Of a DNA stretch of 64,000 nucleotides, positions 52,301 to 63,284 are shown in pieces. Under the pieces are notes generated by a model. It had not been told where the DNA came from. It saw only the letters and a list, made by a program, of their open reading frames with translations, and ran no database searches. The first letter of the stretch is position 1; every line of letters begins with the position of its first letter. Origin of the DNA: Syngnathus acus (lineage: Eukaryota; Chordata; Actinopteri; Syngnathiformes; Syngnathidae); assembly GCF_901709675.1 (NCBI RefSeq), contig NC_051095.1, forward strand, positions 9,391,956 through 9,455,955, given 5' to 3'. The position numbers were made by a program, and so were the translations under genes.

Positions 52301-53850
52301 TACCGCAATCCAATGAAAACCTGGAAAAGGATATAGCAACCAAGTCCAAGCAGCTTGACAAAGGATTGGCAATTAGAATTCAAGAGTTCATGTCTGGAGA
52401 ACAGAAAGAACAAGTTCAAGAAGCGGACGGAGAGAAGAACCATGTTCTTGATGATGCATTAACAGCAGAACCTACAACAATTGTTAATCATGAACATAAG
52501 GAGAACCAGCTTCCTTCTGTGAAGGTTGAACCTTCTGAAGAGCCACTCAGGACCCACGTTGAGGATGGAGTCTCACTGCATATTGATTGTCTCAATCTTG
52601 AGAATATAAAACCACTTTCCGCGAACATCCGTAGCCATGAGTTTGTTCGAAGTCAAACGACACAGCAATCCGATGAAAACCAGAAAAACTGGAGTGAAGG
52701 ATTGGAGATTGAGATTAATGATCAAATGTCCGAGGATGATGAAAAGCAGATTTGGCAGGTGGATACAGGGAAGGATCTTGTTCTCGTGGATGAAATAAGA
52801 CAAATCGAGCAACCAGAGCACCAGGATGAGCATTTTTCCACAGTGTGGATTGACTATTCTGAGGGGTGGCAGGATGCAGTGCCGCTCTGCATTGATGATA
52901 TTCTTCTAGAGTATATGCAACCATCAGGTAAAACTATTCAAAGTTTTGTGAAGGACACACTCTTGGAGGCCCAAGAGGAGATACTCCAAAGTCAAACAAC
53001 ATTTCAATCTATTGAAAACCAGGAAAACAATAACCACTCTGAAGCAGAGCATCAAGGTGTAGGTATGGAGGCAGGACTAGAGATGATTAAAGAACTTGGA
53101 GAGCAAGATCAGAAGGCTGATGGAAAAGGAGCTCAGGTTCTTTCCGGTGAAGTGGGAAGAGAACCTACAATAATTATAAACAGTCAGCACTGGGAAAGCC
53201 AACTTCTTTCAGCGATGGCAGATTTTCTTGAAGAACCACAAAGTTCTGACCCGCAGGGTAAAGCATCCCTTTCCATTGATGACATTCTTCTTGAAGATGT
53301 GCAACCACCCTCAGAGAACATCCACAGCCTTTTGCGGTACACACCGGAGGTCCGTGAAACAATACCATGTATCGAAGAGTTCAAGTCTGAAATGGAGGTT
53401 GAGATGAAATATATGATTTCTGGGGACAAGGAAGAAAAGACCCAACATATGGATAAAGGGGAAATCCAAGAGACTGAACTTTTCTTGATGACCTTTGATT
53501 CTGAGGAACCACATAGCCTAGGTCTGCAGGGACCTGGACTGGACGGTGTAGAGTCGCTGCCCCTTGAGGTTTTAGAAATGTCCTTCCCTCAACAGGTGTT
53601 CAAAGCAGAAGTCCTATCAGAAGATGGTTGTGAAGCTGGATCAGTCTGGAGAGACATCCTCACTTATGGGCCAGATAATAAATCATTGTTTTTAATGTCT
53701 GGATCCTCCGAGTCACCAGAACCACCGCATGATTCATCTCTGCTGTATCCAGAGGATATTGTGGACCCTTTAGATGTGGAACTAGAGGAAAATTCCAACG
53801 CCATCCAATTGTCTTCTCCGGCCCGCTGTTTCATCGTGGAGCTAGAATGA
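49385..53850 (+). CDS. dnaaf1: Dynein axonemal assembly factor 1 (LRRC50) with greatly extended C-terminus
   Basis: DNAAF1 is a cytoplasmic factor needed to preassemble axonemal dynein arms of motile cilia. Exon 1 is 49385-50240; a 71-bp intron (50241-50311, GTGAGC...CCTAG) separates it from exon 2, 50312-53850. The joined frame encodes 1,464 residues. The ATG at 49385 has A at -3 and G at +4; the upstream open frame has no ATG. Residues 29-50 ([14 protein letters not shown]...) match the conserved family start. About six to seven LRRs span 50-200, followed by an LRR-cap and the family signature [16 protein letters not shown] (221-236), then a basic coiled stretch (245-285). Residues 286-1464 are an acidic, Gln/Glu-rich, probably disordered tail with about ten diverged repeats. 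Human DNAAF1, from memory, is about 725 residues with around 12 exons, so both the single-exon LRR region and the tail length are unusual. A poly(A) signal follows the stop by about 83 nt. The assignment is very secure for the N-terminal part; the tail is one uninterrupted frame. Confidence 0.95.
50350..53370 (+). repeat. Diverged coding repeats in the dnaaf1 C-terminal tail
   Basis: The tail repeats a module anchored on the pattern [22 protein letters not shown]-like (variable). Anchors begin near 50362, 50668, 51040, 51432, 51741, 51858, 52240, 52623, 52933 and 53317. Between anchors the same sub-blocks recur: DENQEKxxDSKSEQLDKGLE, then QQADGExxHVL, then REPTIIIN, then [16 protein letters not shown], then [14 protein letters not shown]. 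Most units are about 100-130 residues; at least one (51741 to 51858) is truncated. Units are strongly diverged from one another but share one frame, which argues for old in-frame duplication kept under coding constraint. Confidence 0.85.
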
Positions 53851-53932
53851 CCAGATATCCTCACAGCACTTTAGATTTATTTTTTTGTACGTATGCACTT
53901 AAATTTGATTAAGTTCATATGCGACAGTACAG

Positions 53933-53938
53933 AATAAA
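53933..53938 (+). terminator. dnaaf1: Poly(A) signal of dnaaf1
   Basis: A canonical AATAAA lies about 83 nt after the dnaaf1 stop codon. No competing AATAAA lies between the stop and this site, implying a very short 3' UTR. Confidence 0.7.
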
Positions 53939-55677
53939 CATCAGAAGCAGTTGCAGAGTGACACACCTTTTAAGTTTTTTTTTTTTTTTTACAATGAAAA
54001 CTGCGTAAATGAGTAATTGTGATTAAAAACACGCTGGTTTGTTTGAATGAAAACTGAATTTCTGTCATTTGTCAAAAGGGACACGAGTTTTGGGGACTTG
54101 GTCATTTCATTTCTACGGGTAAGTAAAAACTATTTTACTTTAAGGTATGTCCCAATCATAAATAGATTAATGAATTGATTTAAGAGGGAATTTAGTCCAT
54201 GTATACAAATGAAAGATTAATTGTTTTTAAGCAATACACCAATGCTGTGACATTCCTTTAAATAAAAAAAATATAGGGACAAAATTACTCTTCTGCAAAA
54301 CTCCATGTATTAGCACAAAGGGGAAATCGATCAAATCAATTACGTCAGTGTCATGCTGGAGTACAATATTTTAGTCCAATCTGTTGTTTGGGGGTCTTAC
54401 ATAATACACCAGAGAAATGAATCCCTCACTTGAAAATGGCCACGCCCCGCCCCCTATAATGAAAACATTAAAAATGCTAAATTAACCATGCATATATTTT
54501 AAATGTTCCCCCTGATATTTTAAACGAGCTGTTGTAAAAAATTGAGCGGTGCCACATTATTTCTCGGGCCCCCTCCGACTCACCTCCCTCCTGGTTCTAA
54601 AAGATGCTATCCCTTTTCACCTCGCTTTTGTGCCCGTTCTGTGGAATGACTTTCATGCTTGGCTGCAGTCCAATTTTATCTCAGGGAGATGTTGCTAGGC
54701 GACAAACAGGGACGTCCTTATTGCCTGTGTGATGGGACCCATACACCATCACAACCAATATGCTACTTAATATCAGCGTCAACATGACTCACCTTACAAA
54801 TACAGTATAGACGTAAAGTAACTCGGCACTGGAGACAATTGATTAACTGTTTGACTAGTTCAGAGTTTGCAGTGCAGGAATAAGATTTACAAGATGTTAA
54901 TGTTAGTGGGAAAACAGATACGTTTTTAACTTAGATTTCAAAACATTTACACTTTGGGCTGACTAAAGCCATTTTCATGCAGCATAACAGCTAAATGTCG
55001 ATTCACCATGTTTGCTTTGAATTCATGAGCTCCCCTGCTTGACTCTCCTTGATTTATAATCAGTTAAAGTAACGCTACAAATATTGCAAGTAGTTTTATC
55101 ACGCATCCCACTTTTAATTTTTTTGTGAAGATTTAGGGGGAATAAAATAACAAAACTGAGCTATGTGCTTCTTTTCCATGTGCTCAGATGCATCATTGAG
55201 TCCAGGCACTCTGTCGGCTTATCTATTATCACTCCTTTATTCTTAGACACGACCATAAATAAACGAGGACAGCAGGGAACTTGTTTTTCCTCCCTTGTTC
55301 TTCCTGGAAATAAGGACTTTAATTTCTTTCAAATACCAATGTTTGGCCATTCTACTGAAATAAACAGGCCACTTGATGTGATTCATTCATTTAAACATCA
55401 GTCGTTATGTTCCTAAACGACAATTTGAACTTCGGCTTCAGAGTTGATGCATACTGCTTATCATTAACTACTAACACTGATTCATTTCTTTTTTGGGGGG
55501 TGCAAGACTGACTGCACTTTTTTAATGTTGGCTATTTTTAGGCTGCCCTTTGAAAGCTTAACAGCAGCAACAACAAGAGGCTAACGGCGGCCGTCAAGAA
55601 GACAAAAATAAGTCCAATAGTGAAAATGTGCTTATGTTCAGATACAACACAATCCAATATATCTTTATAGGTCACAT

Positions 55678-55725
55678 GTGAGCCTCTGCCTGTGAGCTGT
55701 GGTCAATAGCAGCTCTATTTTGCCT
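55678..55725 (+). repeat. Dispersed repeat copy C
   Basis: The core CTGTGAGCTGTGGTCAATAG followed by CAGCTCTATTTT matches copies A and B with more substitutions. It lies between dnaaf1 and nanos1. Confidence 0.45.
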
Positions 55726-56272
55726 GTTAATTAACAGCTGAAAGTCAGCGACTGCGGCAAAATACTCCAGTAAAATGACGACAATGGAGTTAGCCCACCA
55801 TACTTGAATTATGTTTCTTTGTTTTTTCAATGAAGTCATGTAAAGTGGGAACCCTGGGAACTGTTTTAAATGGTGGAAAATAATATGCAAAATGTACCTC
55901 CTTGAAAAGCCTCCACGCCATTCATCAGACTTTGCTGTGCACTCAAGTCAGCCAGCTAAGACATATTGTACGTTCATGTAAGATACACATCATGTAAGTG
56001 GCTGGCGGGCTAACTAGATTAGATGGGGCCCGGTGTGTGCTGCGCAAATGCAGGCAGCAGCCTGGGGGGAATAATATGGCCAGCCTGCAACGCTAGCCTG
56101 CTGTGAGATTGCCAAAGCCAATTCCAGTCCCACTTAGTTGTCATGCATATTTAACGTTGTGGCTGAGGCTGGAGGAAATCGCATTAGGCTGCATGCAACT
56201 AAAGTTGTAAAGGAACATAGATTTCTGTAGGGCTATAGCATCGCCTAGCCTCGGTGTAGCGCCATCCTTAAG

Positions 56273-56330
56273 TGGTGCCTTGACATACGGGTACCTTGAC
56301 TTACAAGTTTTTGGGGGTATTCATTATAGT
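56273..56330 (+). mobile_element. Possible short MITE remnant
   Basis: The segment GTGCCTTGACATACGGGTAC then CTTGACTTACAAGTTT recalls the GTGCCTTGACATACGAGTTT ends of a vertebrate mariner-type MITE. Only one end is visible. Confidence 0.3.
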
Positions 56331-57184
56331 TCATTGTAGTCATTGCTGGGCCAGAGATAATAATATTTAGATGACTAAAATTGCCAAAAGTACCTCCAAA
56401 TATAATAATTTAGCGTTTTGTTTCTTTTGTTTGTTTCCAATTAAAATCAATTAAAATTAGATTTATAAGAATTTTTGTTTAAGGTATTTTGTTTTGGTTT
56501 TTTTTTCAAGTTCTCACAAGATTGCCAAAATGATGTGCAGAAATGATGCAGTAGGCCTGTACCTAAGCAGTTTTTAATTCAAAATGCAGATTATCATAAT
56601 TATCATTATTGTTGTTATAAAACTGAAACAGTGTAATGATGATGCCAGACCAGTAGTTGGCGATATTCGATAACTTATCATCTTTACTTCGTCTCTTGGC
56701 GTCTAGCACTAAACATGAATCATAACAATTTGGTTAAAAAAATAAAATCACATAGACCAAGAAAAAGGACAAATATTTCATCAGTTTATTATTTCTCTAG
56801 TGAGTTCATATGTTTGTTATTCTGCACAGCAGTATACAGCCCAAAGAAATGTGGTCAAATATAAATAACAACAGTGTTTTCATCATCATCTTCTTCATTT
56901 AATCCAAACATCAACAATAACAACAACAAAGTATATTTTTCTAAAAAGTACGGGCATGTTCATTAGTATTTACACAACGCTCTTGGTAACGTTCTCTCTC
57001 ATTGTGTTAAATGCAACAGAAATACAATTATGTTATACAAAGATCCAAAATACTATCAAAAACCCTTATTATAAATGGCATTCTATCAATAAACTGCCTT
57101 AGACTTGTTTTTTTTCTTTAAAGTACAAAAATCAGGTTGAGGTAGCACCCTCTTGTGGTCACTCTTTGTTCAAACACTGACATC

Positions 57185-57217
57185 ACGCGCGCGCACGTAC
57201 GCACGGGCACGCGCGCT
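57185..57217. repeat. Alternating purine-pyrimidine CG/CA tract
   Basis: CGCGCGCGCACGTACGCACG and following bases form a CpG-dense alternating tract in otherwise AT-rich DNA, a Z-DNA-prone composition. Confidence 0.8.
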
Positions 57218-57604
57218 TGCCAGCCTTCACCGTTGATTCCTTTGGTAAACTGTCAAGACAAGCGCAGTCCTGCATACATTCGCAACAGTCTTGAATGATA
57301 ATTGTTGATTATTTGGGAACTCCTCAGTAAATCGGGCGTATGGTTGACATTCATTTGCTTGTCTCCAAGTGGGAAGAAGAAGCGCAAAATCCAGTGTGTC
57401 GGTGCCCTTATTTGGCAATGTAAACAAAAAGAAGGCGTTTGGCTTGGAAAAGCTTGGAGGGGGGGAAACCATTCCTAGGAGTAAAAGAACAGCAGCTCCC
57501 TAAAACAGAGGACACATTGTGTCCCACCCAGGCCCACCTCTGCAGACTCACTGTCAACTTTTGTGGGATCAAACAACTCCTGACCAGACACATTCTTTTG
57601 TTAA

Positions 57605-58762
57605 ACCCTCTTGTTACTTGTGTTTTCTTAGGAACAGCAACAACGTCCGAGGGTCAAGTTGACCCAGGTGTTTTTTTAGAATGAGACAAAAGTGTCAGAA
57701 ATGAAAAGCAAATAGTAACAAACATACCAAAAAGCAATTTTACATGTCATTGCTGTATTAAATCAATCATTTCAATTCCGTTTTCTGATGATCTGCTTTT
57801 ATCAGGAAGTTTTATCGGGTCATTCTTCCCGTGGTGTGTTTAATGATCCAGAAGTGTCACATAAAAAACAAAATAAACAACTTTTATATGTCATCAATAG
57901 ATCAATATCACTCTCATTGCAAATATATGAAACTAACTGCTTTCAGACAAGACGTTTCGCATACAGACTTGTTTGAAATGGAATTCAAAAATAAGAAAAT
58001 ATGTATTTAATAACTCGATAACTAATAATTTCATTGCAGATATGTAAAATAATGTTTTTGTTGAGAAGTTTCATAAGGGTAATTTTGACCCATGGCATGG
58101 TTCATGATCCATCAGTGTCAGAAATCCCAATAAAGATGTTTTACTGATTATCAGTTTAATAATTAATATTTGAAATTAACTCAGTTTGTGAAATGGTTCC
58201 AAATGGGTCAGTTTGACCCAGGGTATGTTAAATTACCCAAATCCAGTGTGTGTTGAATCGTCCAAAACTGAATGGAGAAATTCTAGTAAATATTGATTTA
58301 CTCAAATGATAAATTTTGGATGCCAAGTGAAAGAAATATCATATGGGTCATTTTGACCAGGAAAGTGTGCCTTGATCCACTGTCTAGAACAGGGCGTGGT
58401 CGCAAAATGGATTGTTCATATGTCATTATTAACTCAGTGATTAACCATTTCACGGGTCCGTTTGACCCAGGGCTTGTGTGATGATCTAAAAGTCTCCAAA
58501 TGGGAAGGGAAATGCAAGCAATCATTGTTTCATTGTTATGATTAACGTTACTTTGCAGAAGAAGTTCCATTTGGTTCAATTTGACCCCAGCTACGTTTGA
58601 CAATCCCAAAGTGCCCCAACCCCAAAAGAAGATGAAAAAAAAAACAATAACAATAAGCGTTGTTTATGTGTAAGTAATCTACTAACTGTTTCATTGCAAA
58701 TATTCAAACTTTTCTCAAGTTTTATATGGGTCAAGTTGACCTGCAACACAACAGGAGGGTTT
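57605..58762. mobile_element. Non-autonomous piggyBac-like element with internal palindrome array
   Basis: TTAA target-site duplications lie at 57601-57604 and 58763-58766. The ends are inverted: ACCCTCTTGTTACTTGTG on the left, and on the right, read inward, AAACCCTCCTGTTGTGTTG. TTAA duplication with CCCT-type ends is the hallmark of the piggyBac superfamily. No transposase frame is present. The interior is a diverged tandem array of roughly 110-165 bp units, each centred on a palindrome like GGGTCAnnnTGACCC and followed by a stretch such as GATCCAxAAGTGTCAGAAAT and TTTCATTGCAAATAT. The family assignment is inferred from ends and target site. Confidence 0.75.
57651..58742. repeat. Eight GGGTCAnnnTGACCC palindromes (ERE-like)
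   Basis: Copies lie at 57651-57665, 57817-57830 (degenerate), 58077-58091, 58205-58219, 58345-58359, 58454-58468, 58572-58587 and 58728-58742. Those at 57651, 58205, 58345 and 58728 contain GGTCAnnnTGACC exactly, the core estrogen-receptor palindrome. The others differ by one to a few bases. Confidence 0.8.
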
Positions 58763-59025
58763 TTAATGGCCAACAAAACTTTGGTTTTCTAAACAATGAC
58801 AACAAAAGAGGTCAGCTTTGCTGCCAGATATACAAAAATAGTCATTATAGAAACATGACATTCAAATTCCACCTGCCCAAAAGACTAATATTTTTTTACT
58901 GTACATTGGTGTTTCTATACAGACTCATTAGCTCGCCAATGGCTACCCACTAGAAAAGAAAAAATCCAATGTACAAAGGCGTCTATGAGTGAATAAAGGA
59001 ACTATAAAAATAGATCTGGATACAT

Positions 59026-59539
59026 CAGGTGGTGTCCAAAGTGCGGCTCGTGAGCTATAATGTAACCAAATTTTTATGGTCCTGTTGCAGAAGAATAAAA
59101 GAATAGAAAAGTGAAAAAATATTTGATGATAAAAACTAACATTACAAAGGAGGTTTATGGCCAAACCCAAAAGTAAAGAAAAGAAATACCAAAATAGACA
59201 AAAGAGAAATAAAGAATTAAAATTTACAGGGTGACTGTAAATAGTTTAAAATAATAATAACAATAACCAAAACAGTATTAAATTGTCTAAAAATAAAAAT
59301 TAACATGACAGATGATGTTTAGGACCACACTTAAAGGGTTTTTTTTTTTTTAAAAAGACAAGAAAAAAAGAAGAAAAATTAATATGCATGAAAAATGACC
59401 CAAAAAGTTTGCTTTGTTGCCTAAAACACAAAACATACAGTATTTAAAAATATATATATTTAACTGCTTAAAATATTCCAACTTACACTGGATTGGTCTA
59501 AATATGATAATGTTGTATATATTTTGCTGGACACCCCTG
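59026..59539. mobile_element. hAT-like non-autonomous element (degenerate)
   Basis: The left end reads CAGGTGGTGTCCAAAGTGCG and the right end, read inward, CAGGGGTGTCCAGCAAA. Both resemble the CAGGGGTGTCCAAACTGCGG ends of a hAT family common in vertebrates. The inside is AT-rich with no coding capacity, and no clear 8-bp target duplication remains. It lies just downstream of nanos1 (minus strand) and could contribute to its 3' UTR. Confidence 0.5.
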
Positions 59540-59654
59540 CATGAATGTATGTGATACAAGTCTAAATAATAGAAACAGTCATCTGCAAATTGTTCAGTGC
59601 AATTCTTCATCATACTCTTTGTCATACATAGTCGTATTTTCTCTAATATTTCTC

Positions 59655-59715
59655 TCTTGCTCTCGCTCTCTCTCTCTCTCACTCACTCTTTCACCCTCTC
59701 TGCTCTTCCTCCCTT
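59655..59715. repeat. (CT)n-rich pyrimidine tract
   Basis: A pyrimidine-rich tract just beyond the nanos1 stop codon; on the nanos1 strand it is a GA-rich 3' UTR start. Confidence 0.8.
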
Positions 59716-59727
59716 TTTTTTTTATTT

Positions 59728-60405
59728 TTAGAATATTCTCATCCGCTTACCCCCCACAGCCCGGCCGCCCTTGAGTGGCCTCTGCGGGGGCTGCTCCTTA
59801 GACAGAGGGCAGTACTTGATGGTGTGCGCGTTGTCCCCGTTGGCGCTGCAGAGCGGGCAGGTGTACGCCCGCAAGATGGGGCACACCACCCGGCCATCGG
59901 GCGTCTTGAGGACGTGCGAGCCATACACCTCCTCGGGGGCGCCGTTGTTCCGGCAGAAGACGCAGATTTTGGGCTCCAGTTTAGCGCGCACGGACGCAGG
60001 CTTGCCGCGGGTCCTCATGCGCTCAAAGCCGGAGAAGCAGCCGTGCGCCTCCCGCTCCGGCAGCTGGCTCTGGAAGGGGCTGAGGATGGAGAAACGCTCC
60101 TTGAGCTCCGCGACGCAGCCCGGCGATGGGGGCGTGGCGGGCGCGCATCCGAAGCAGTAGCAGCAGCCGCCGCCGCCGCCGCCCTCCAGCGCGCCGCCTT
60201 CGCAGGCGCAGGCGCACTCGGGTGCGTCGTCCAGCCCCAGCGTGGCCTTCAGAGACTCGGTGATGGAGTTGGGGCTCATGTGGGGCATGCTCAGCTTGGG
60301 GTTCTTGGTGACCAGCGTGGTCAGGCCCAAGTAGTCGTTCCAGAAATTAAACGTGTAGTCGTAGGGCCCTCTGGCGCTCAAGTAGTTGTGATTGAGAAAA
60401 TCCAT
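59728..60405 (-). CDS. nanos1: Nanos homolog 1, single exon
   Basis: Nanos proteins are RNA-binding translational repressors that work with Pumilio and recruit the CCR4-NOT deadenylase; nanos1 acts in germ cells and nervous tissue. The 225-residue product starts at [20 protein letters not shown], which matches the conserved teleost nanos1 start, so I chose the ATG at 60405 and not the one 63 codons upstream. Residues 19-32 ([14 protein letters not shown]) match the NOT1-interacting motif. Residues 148-199 hold the paired CCHC zinc fingers with exact spacing: C-x2-C-x12-H-x10-C and C-x2-C-x7-H-x4-C. A Cys/Gly-rich low-complexity segment lies between (64-87), its Gly run encoded by a GCC-type triplet repeat at about 60167-60183. 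The protein ends in a basic tail (KRMRIF). The coding region is strongly GC- and CpG-rich in AT-rich surroundings. No introns are expected and none are seen. Confidence 0.96.
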   Translation of the reverse strand: MDFLNHNYLSARGPYDYTFNFWNDYLGLTTLVTKNPKLSMPHMSPNSITESLKATLGLDDAPECACACEGGALEGGGGGGCCYCFGCAPATPPSPGCVAELKERFSILSPFQSQLPEREAHGCFSGFERMRTRGKPASVRAKLEPKICVFCRNNGAPEEVYGSHVLKTPDGRVVCPILRAYTCPLCSANGDNAHTIKYCPLSKEQPPQRPLKGGRAVGGKRMRIF

Positions 60406-60498
60406 GCTGGCCGGGAAACGAGAAGAATAAAATCCTCCCGGACGGTGTGGTATTTCCAGTGTGGTGGTCTCATCTGAGCTCTCAACCCTCGCTCTGGG

Positions 60499-60508
60499 CC
60501 TTATAAGG
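60499..60508. promoter_or_regulatory. nanos1: CArG/TATA-like element upstream of nanos1
   Basis: CCTTATAAGG is a perfect 10-bp palindrome matching the SRF-binding CArG consensus CC(A/T)6GG. It is also a TATA-like core about 95 bp upstream of the nanos1 ATG, within a G/C-rich flank. It could act as a TATA box, an SRF site or both; the sequence cannot tell. Confidence 0.45.
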
Positions 60509-63284
60509 AGGGGGAGAGTGGGAGTGAGAGGTGGGCGCGGCTTGCTCGGAACCACGTTGTGGACCACGACTGCTTTTTTCATCTCCGCACTCACAAACAG
60601 TAGCTATTTTTATGAGAAATAGAGAAACCAAACGCGGTGGGACAAAGTATACTGCATTGTCATTGTCGTCTGGAATGGAATACAAAAGAAAGCCTTTATT
60701 ATCCTTGGTGACTTTTTTCATAAATATTTATAAAACACTCTTGTAAAACAGGACTAAATTATGCAGTAACGCACAGTGTTGAGAAATGAATTTTTTTTTT
60801 TTTCATATACTCAGCAGGAGGTGGTGGAGTAGTCCATAAGTGGAAGTCGTAATGCAATTTCAAAATGACATAGAGAAATACAGCAAAATGACAAGCACGC
60901 CTTGTTGGATATTGAAAGTCGAGTTACAAAACAAAAACAAACAATTCAAATAAACAGCGAGGGAGAGGGCACGCAGTGAACAACTGTTTCGTAGCACTCC
61001 GGACCACACTGTAAACAACATTGTGGAGTGACCAAATAGGAGAAACTCCTGTGAAGGCGATGTTTGGAAACAGCTTCCCGTTATAAAACATGAGAAAGTG
61101 TCCCAAAACTTTTAACCCTCAATCTTTAGTTGTTTGTTGTAAAGTAAAGTGTCTCTGTGTACAGCATTATTATTATTATTATTATTATTATAGAAAATGG
61201 CTGGATGGATGCATTATTATTATGCAGACTTCATAAAAAGGACCTTTTATCCATGATGTAAACAATTTAGTTCACCTTTCAACAGGGGGCAGTAGAGTGC
61301 AATCCCCATGAGTGAATGTCAACAAACATGGCATTAATGCAGCCAAAGAGAAACTGAGCTTCCCTGGCAGAGTTATTTGAATTCTTAGACTGTGTTTGAT
61401 AGCGTCAATAATAAATGAGCGTTATTATCATTTCAAATAAATATTTTTGGACACAAAAATATCATCCGTATGTGAGCAGGTTTGCTGGGTGAAGTGTATA
61501 TTTTGTTGGAATTGTTTACAGGCCTTAAATTTTTTATTACTATGGATCTTTCTTCAGGTACAATCCAGAGGTGATGTCAGGTGGAATCAAGGCTCTCTCT
61601 TCCTGCTGAGGAATGTTGGCAGTCGACCCCCGCCTTAAAACAAAGATAAAGTCGAGTGACTGGTGTTCTAATTAAAACTCCCAGGAAGGAACTCACTGAC
61701 TTCTCATATGTGCCTGCCAGTGATCTAATAAGACACGCAAGCACGCTTCATTGGACTTTCTCCCTGTGAAGTATTGACTTCTCATTGGATTCTCACTCAG
61801 ATGGGGCCCAAATTTTATGATGAAACATTAATATTGCATGTATTGCTTTTTCGTTAGTGTGTGCGTCCGCATGCGTGTGTGAGCGTGCAAGTCGATTCTT
61901 GCCTCGACTCTGTCTGAAATATTCATGGCCCGCATTATTCCTGTAATTGTTGAGACTAAGAAGGATTAATAATACTCGTGAAATAATTCCGTTGGCTGTT
62001 CCCTGGAGCCCCCAAGACTATATTGGAATGAGGAAGCCGCATTTGTGGTGGAATGATGCATAATATCACGGAATGTCTTGTATGATAACGGTTCACTATT
62101 CATCGATTCACCTTTTTGTATTTTTTTTCTGAAGAATACATCCCCAGCTATTCTCAGTTATTTAAATTTTCTGTGCTTTCTGGAACAAAGATGAGGGGAA
62201 AACTAGAGCCAGATATGGAGTTTTGGCAATTCCAACATTAAGCAATATCAAACTGATACAGAAAATGAAATAACGTCATTTTTGGTCCCTTAACGTTTAG
62301 AGCAGTAAAGATATGAAATCTAACTTTGTCCTTCATTATTTCATAATACATAATAGAGAGGAAAATCAGCAAAAATCGAAAAATTTGGTGAGACACTATA
62401 ATTGAAAGGAAAAGCAGCAAAAATCGACCAAAGGAAACATAAGAACCTCCATATCTTTGTCTGACGTAGGTCAAGGTCAAAACTTGAGGATTCGCAGGTG
62501 TGACCAAATCAGCAGTAGCTACTAAAACATGTCAACACGTCTTTCAAATTATTAACAACTTGTCTCCCATTACGCGGAAAGATAATATGTTTTCGATGGA
62601 CTCTGTCCTGTGGCCCCTCCAGAAATTAGTGTGTGTCCATGTTTATGTTTTGTGTAGCTACAAGACTGATTTGATTTGTTCTGCCCAGTGCGCCTCGTTT
62701 TTCTCTCCATAATAGCCAGTTTGTGTAAATAAAGGCCTCCTCCACTATTGACACTTACTGACACTGACACATCCCTCGAACTCCGTTTAAGCTAATAATA
62801 ATTGAAGCCTCCTGCAGGCACAACACAGACTCACAAAAAAGCCACGTTGATGCATTTTTCATGTATTCCCTCCATTTTCGTGTTTACAGAGAGCAATATT
62901 GACTGCTCAGACAATACATAATGGGGTTCCACGAATTGCTTAAAAAAATCTATTTGCCGATATTGAGCGCTGTAATGAAGATGAATGCGGAATCAAGACC
63001 CCCTGTGGAATGGCCGCCACCCGCTAGCATTTGCCATTATGGTCACACATACATGCTTCCAATAAATCTGATTTGCATTTGCAGGCTTTCTGAGCAGTAT
63101 TTTTACTTAATAACCACGTGTATAATGCCAAAGCAAGCACCTTGATTGCGCCTCCGGGCACTTGGTTAAAAGGTTGAAGGCTTTTATCACTTTGTGTTGA
63201 CCTGGTGAAAAGAGCCAATGATCATTACTTTGTTTTTAAAAGCCAATTGTTGCTGCTTAGCTTAAAATCAGTCAAGTGTTGATA
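60509..63284. other. DNA upstream of nanos1, no gene seen
   Basis: The first ~100 bp is GC-rich promoter-like sequence; the rest is AT-rich with one ATT microsatellite. Short frames have no recognised content. Confidence 0.5.
61165..61191. repeat. (ATT)n microsatellite
   Basis: About nine ATT units, followed by GAAAATGGCTGGATGGATG, a probable remnant of the dispersed-repeat 3' tail. Confidence 0.9.

Larger units (their letters stand above)
53939..57600. other. Intergenic DNA between dnaaf1 and the palindrome-array element
   Basis: AT-rich, with repeat copy C, a MITE remnant and a CG/CA tract. I see no gene. Confidence 0.5.

Noticed and set aside
60406-60594. 63-codon N-terminal extension of nanos1
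   Set aside because: The frame is open to an ATG at 60594, but conserved Nanos1 sequence starts at MDFLNHNY and the TATA/CArG element falls inside the extension, so it is probably upstream of or within the 5' UTR.
60924-61106. 60-codon minus-strand frame containing SPIWSLHNVVYSVVRSATKQ
   Set aside because: It faintly resembles a repeat-derived sequence, but I found no ends or further coding parts and cannot name it.
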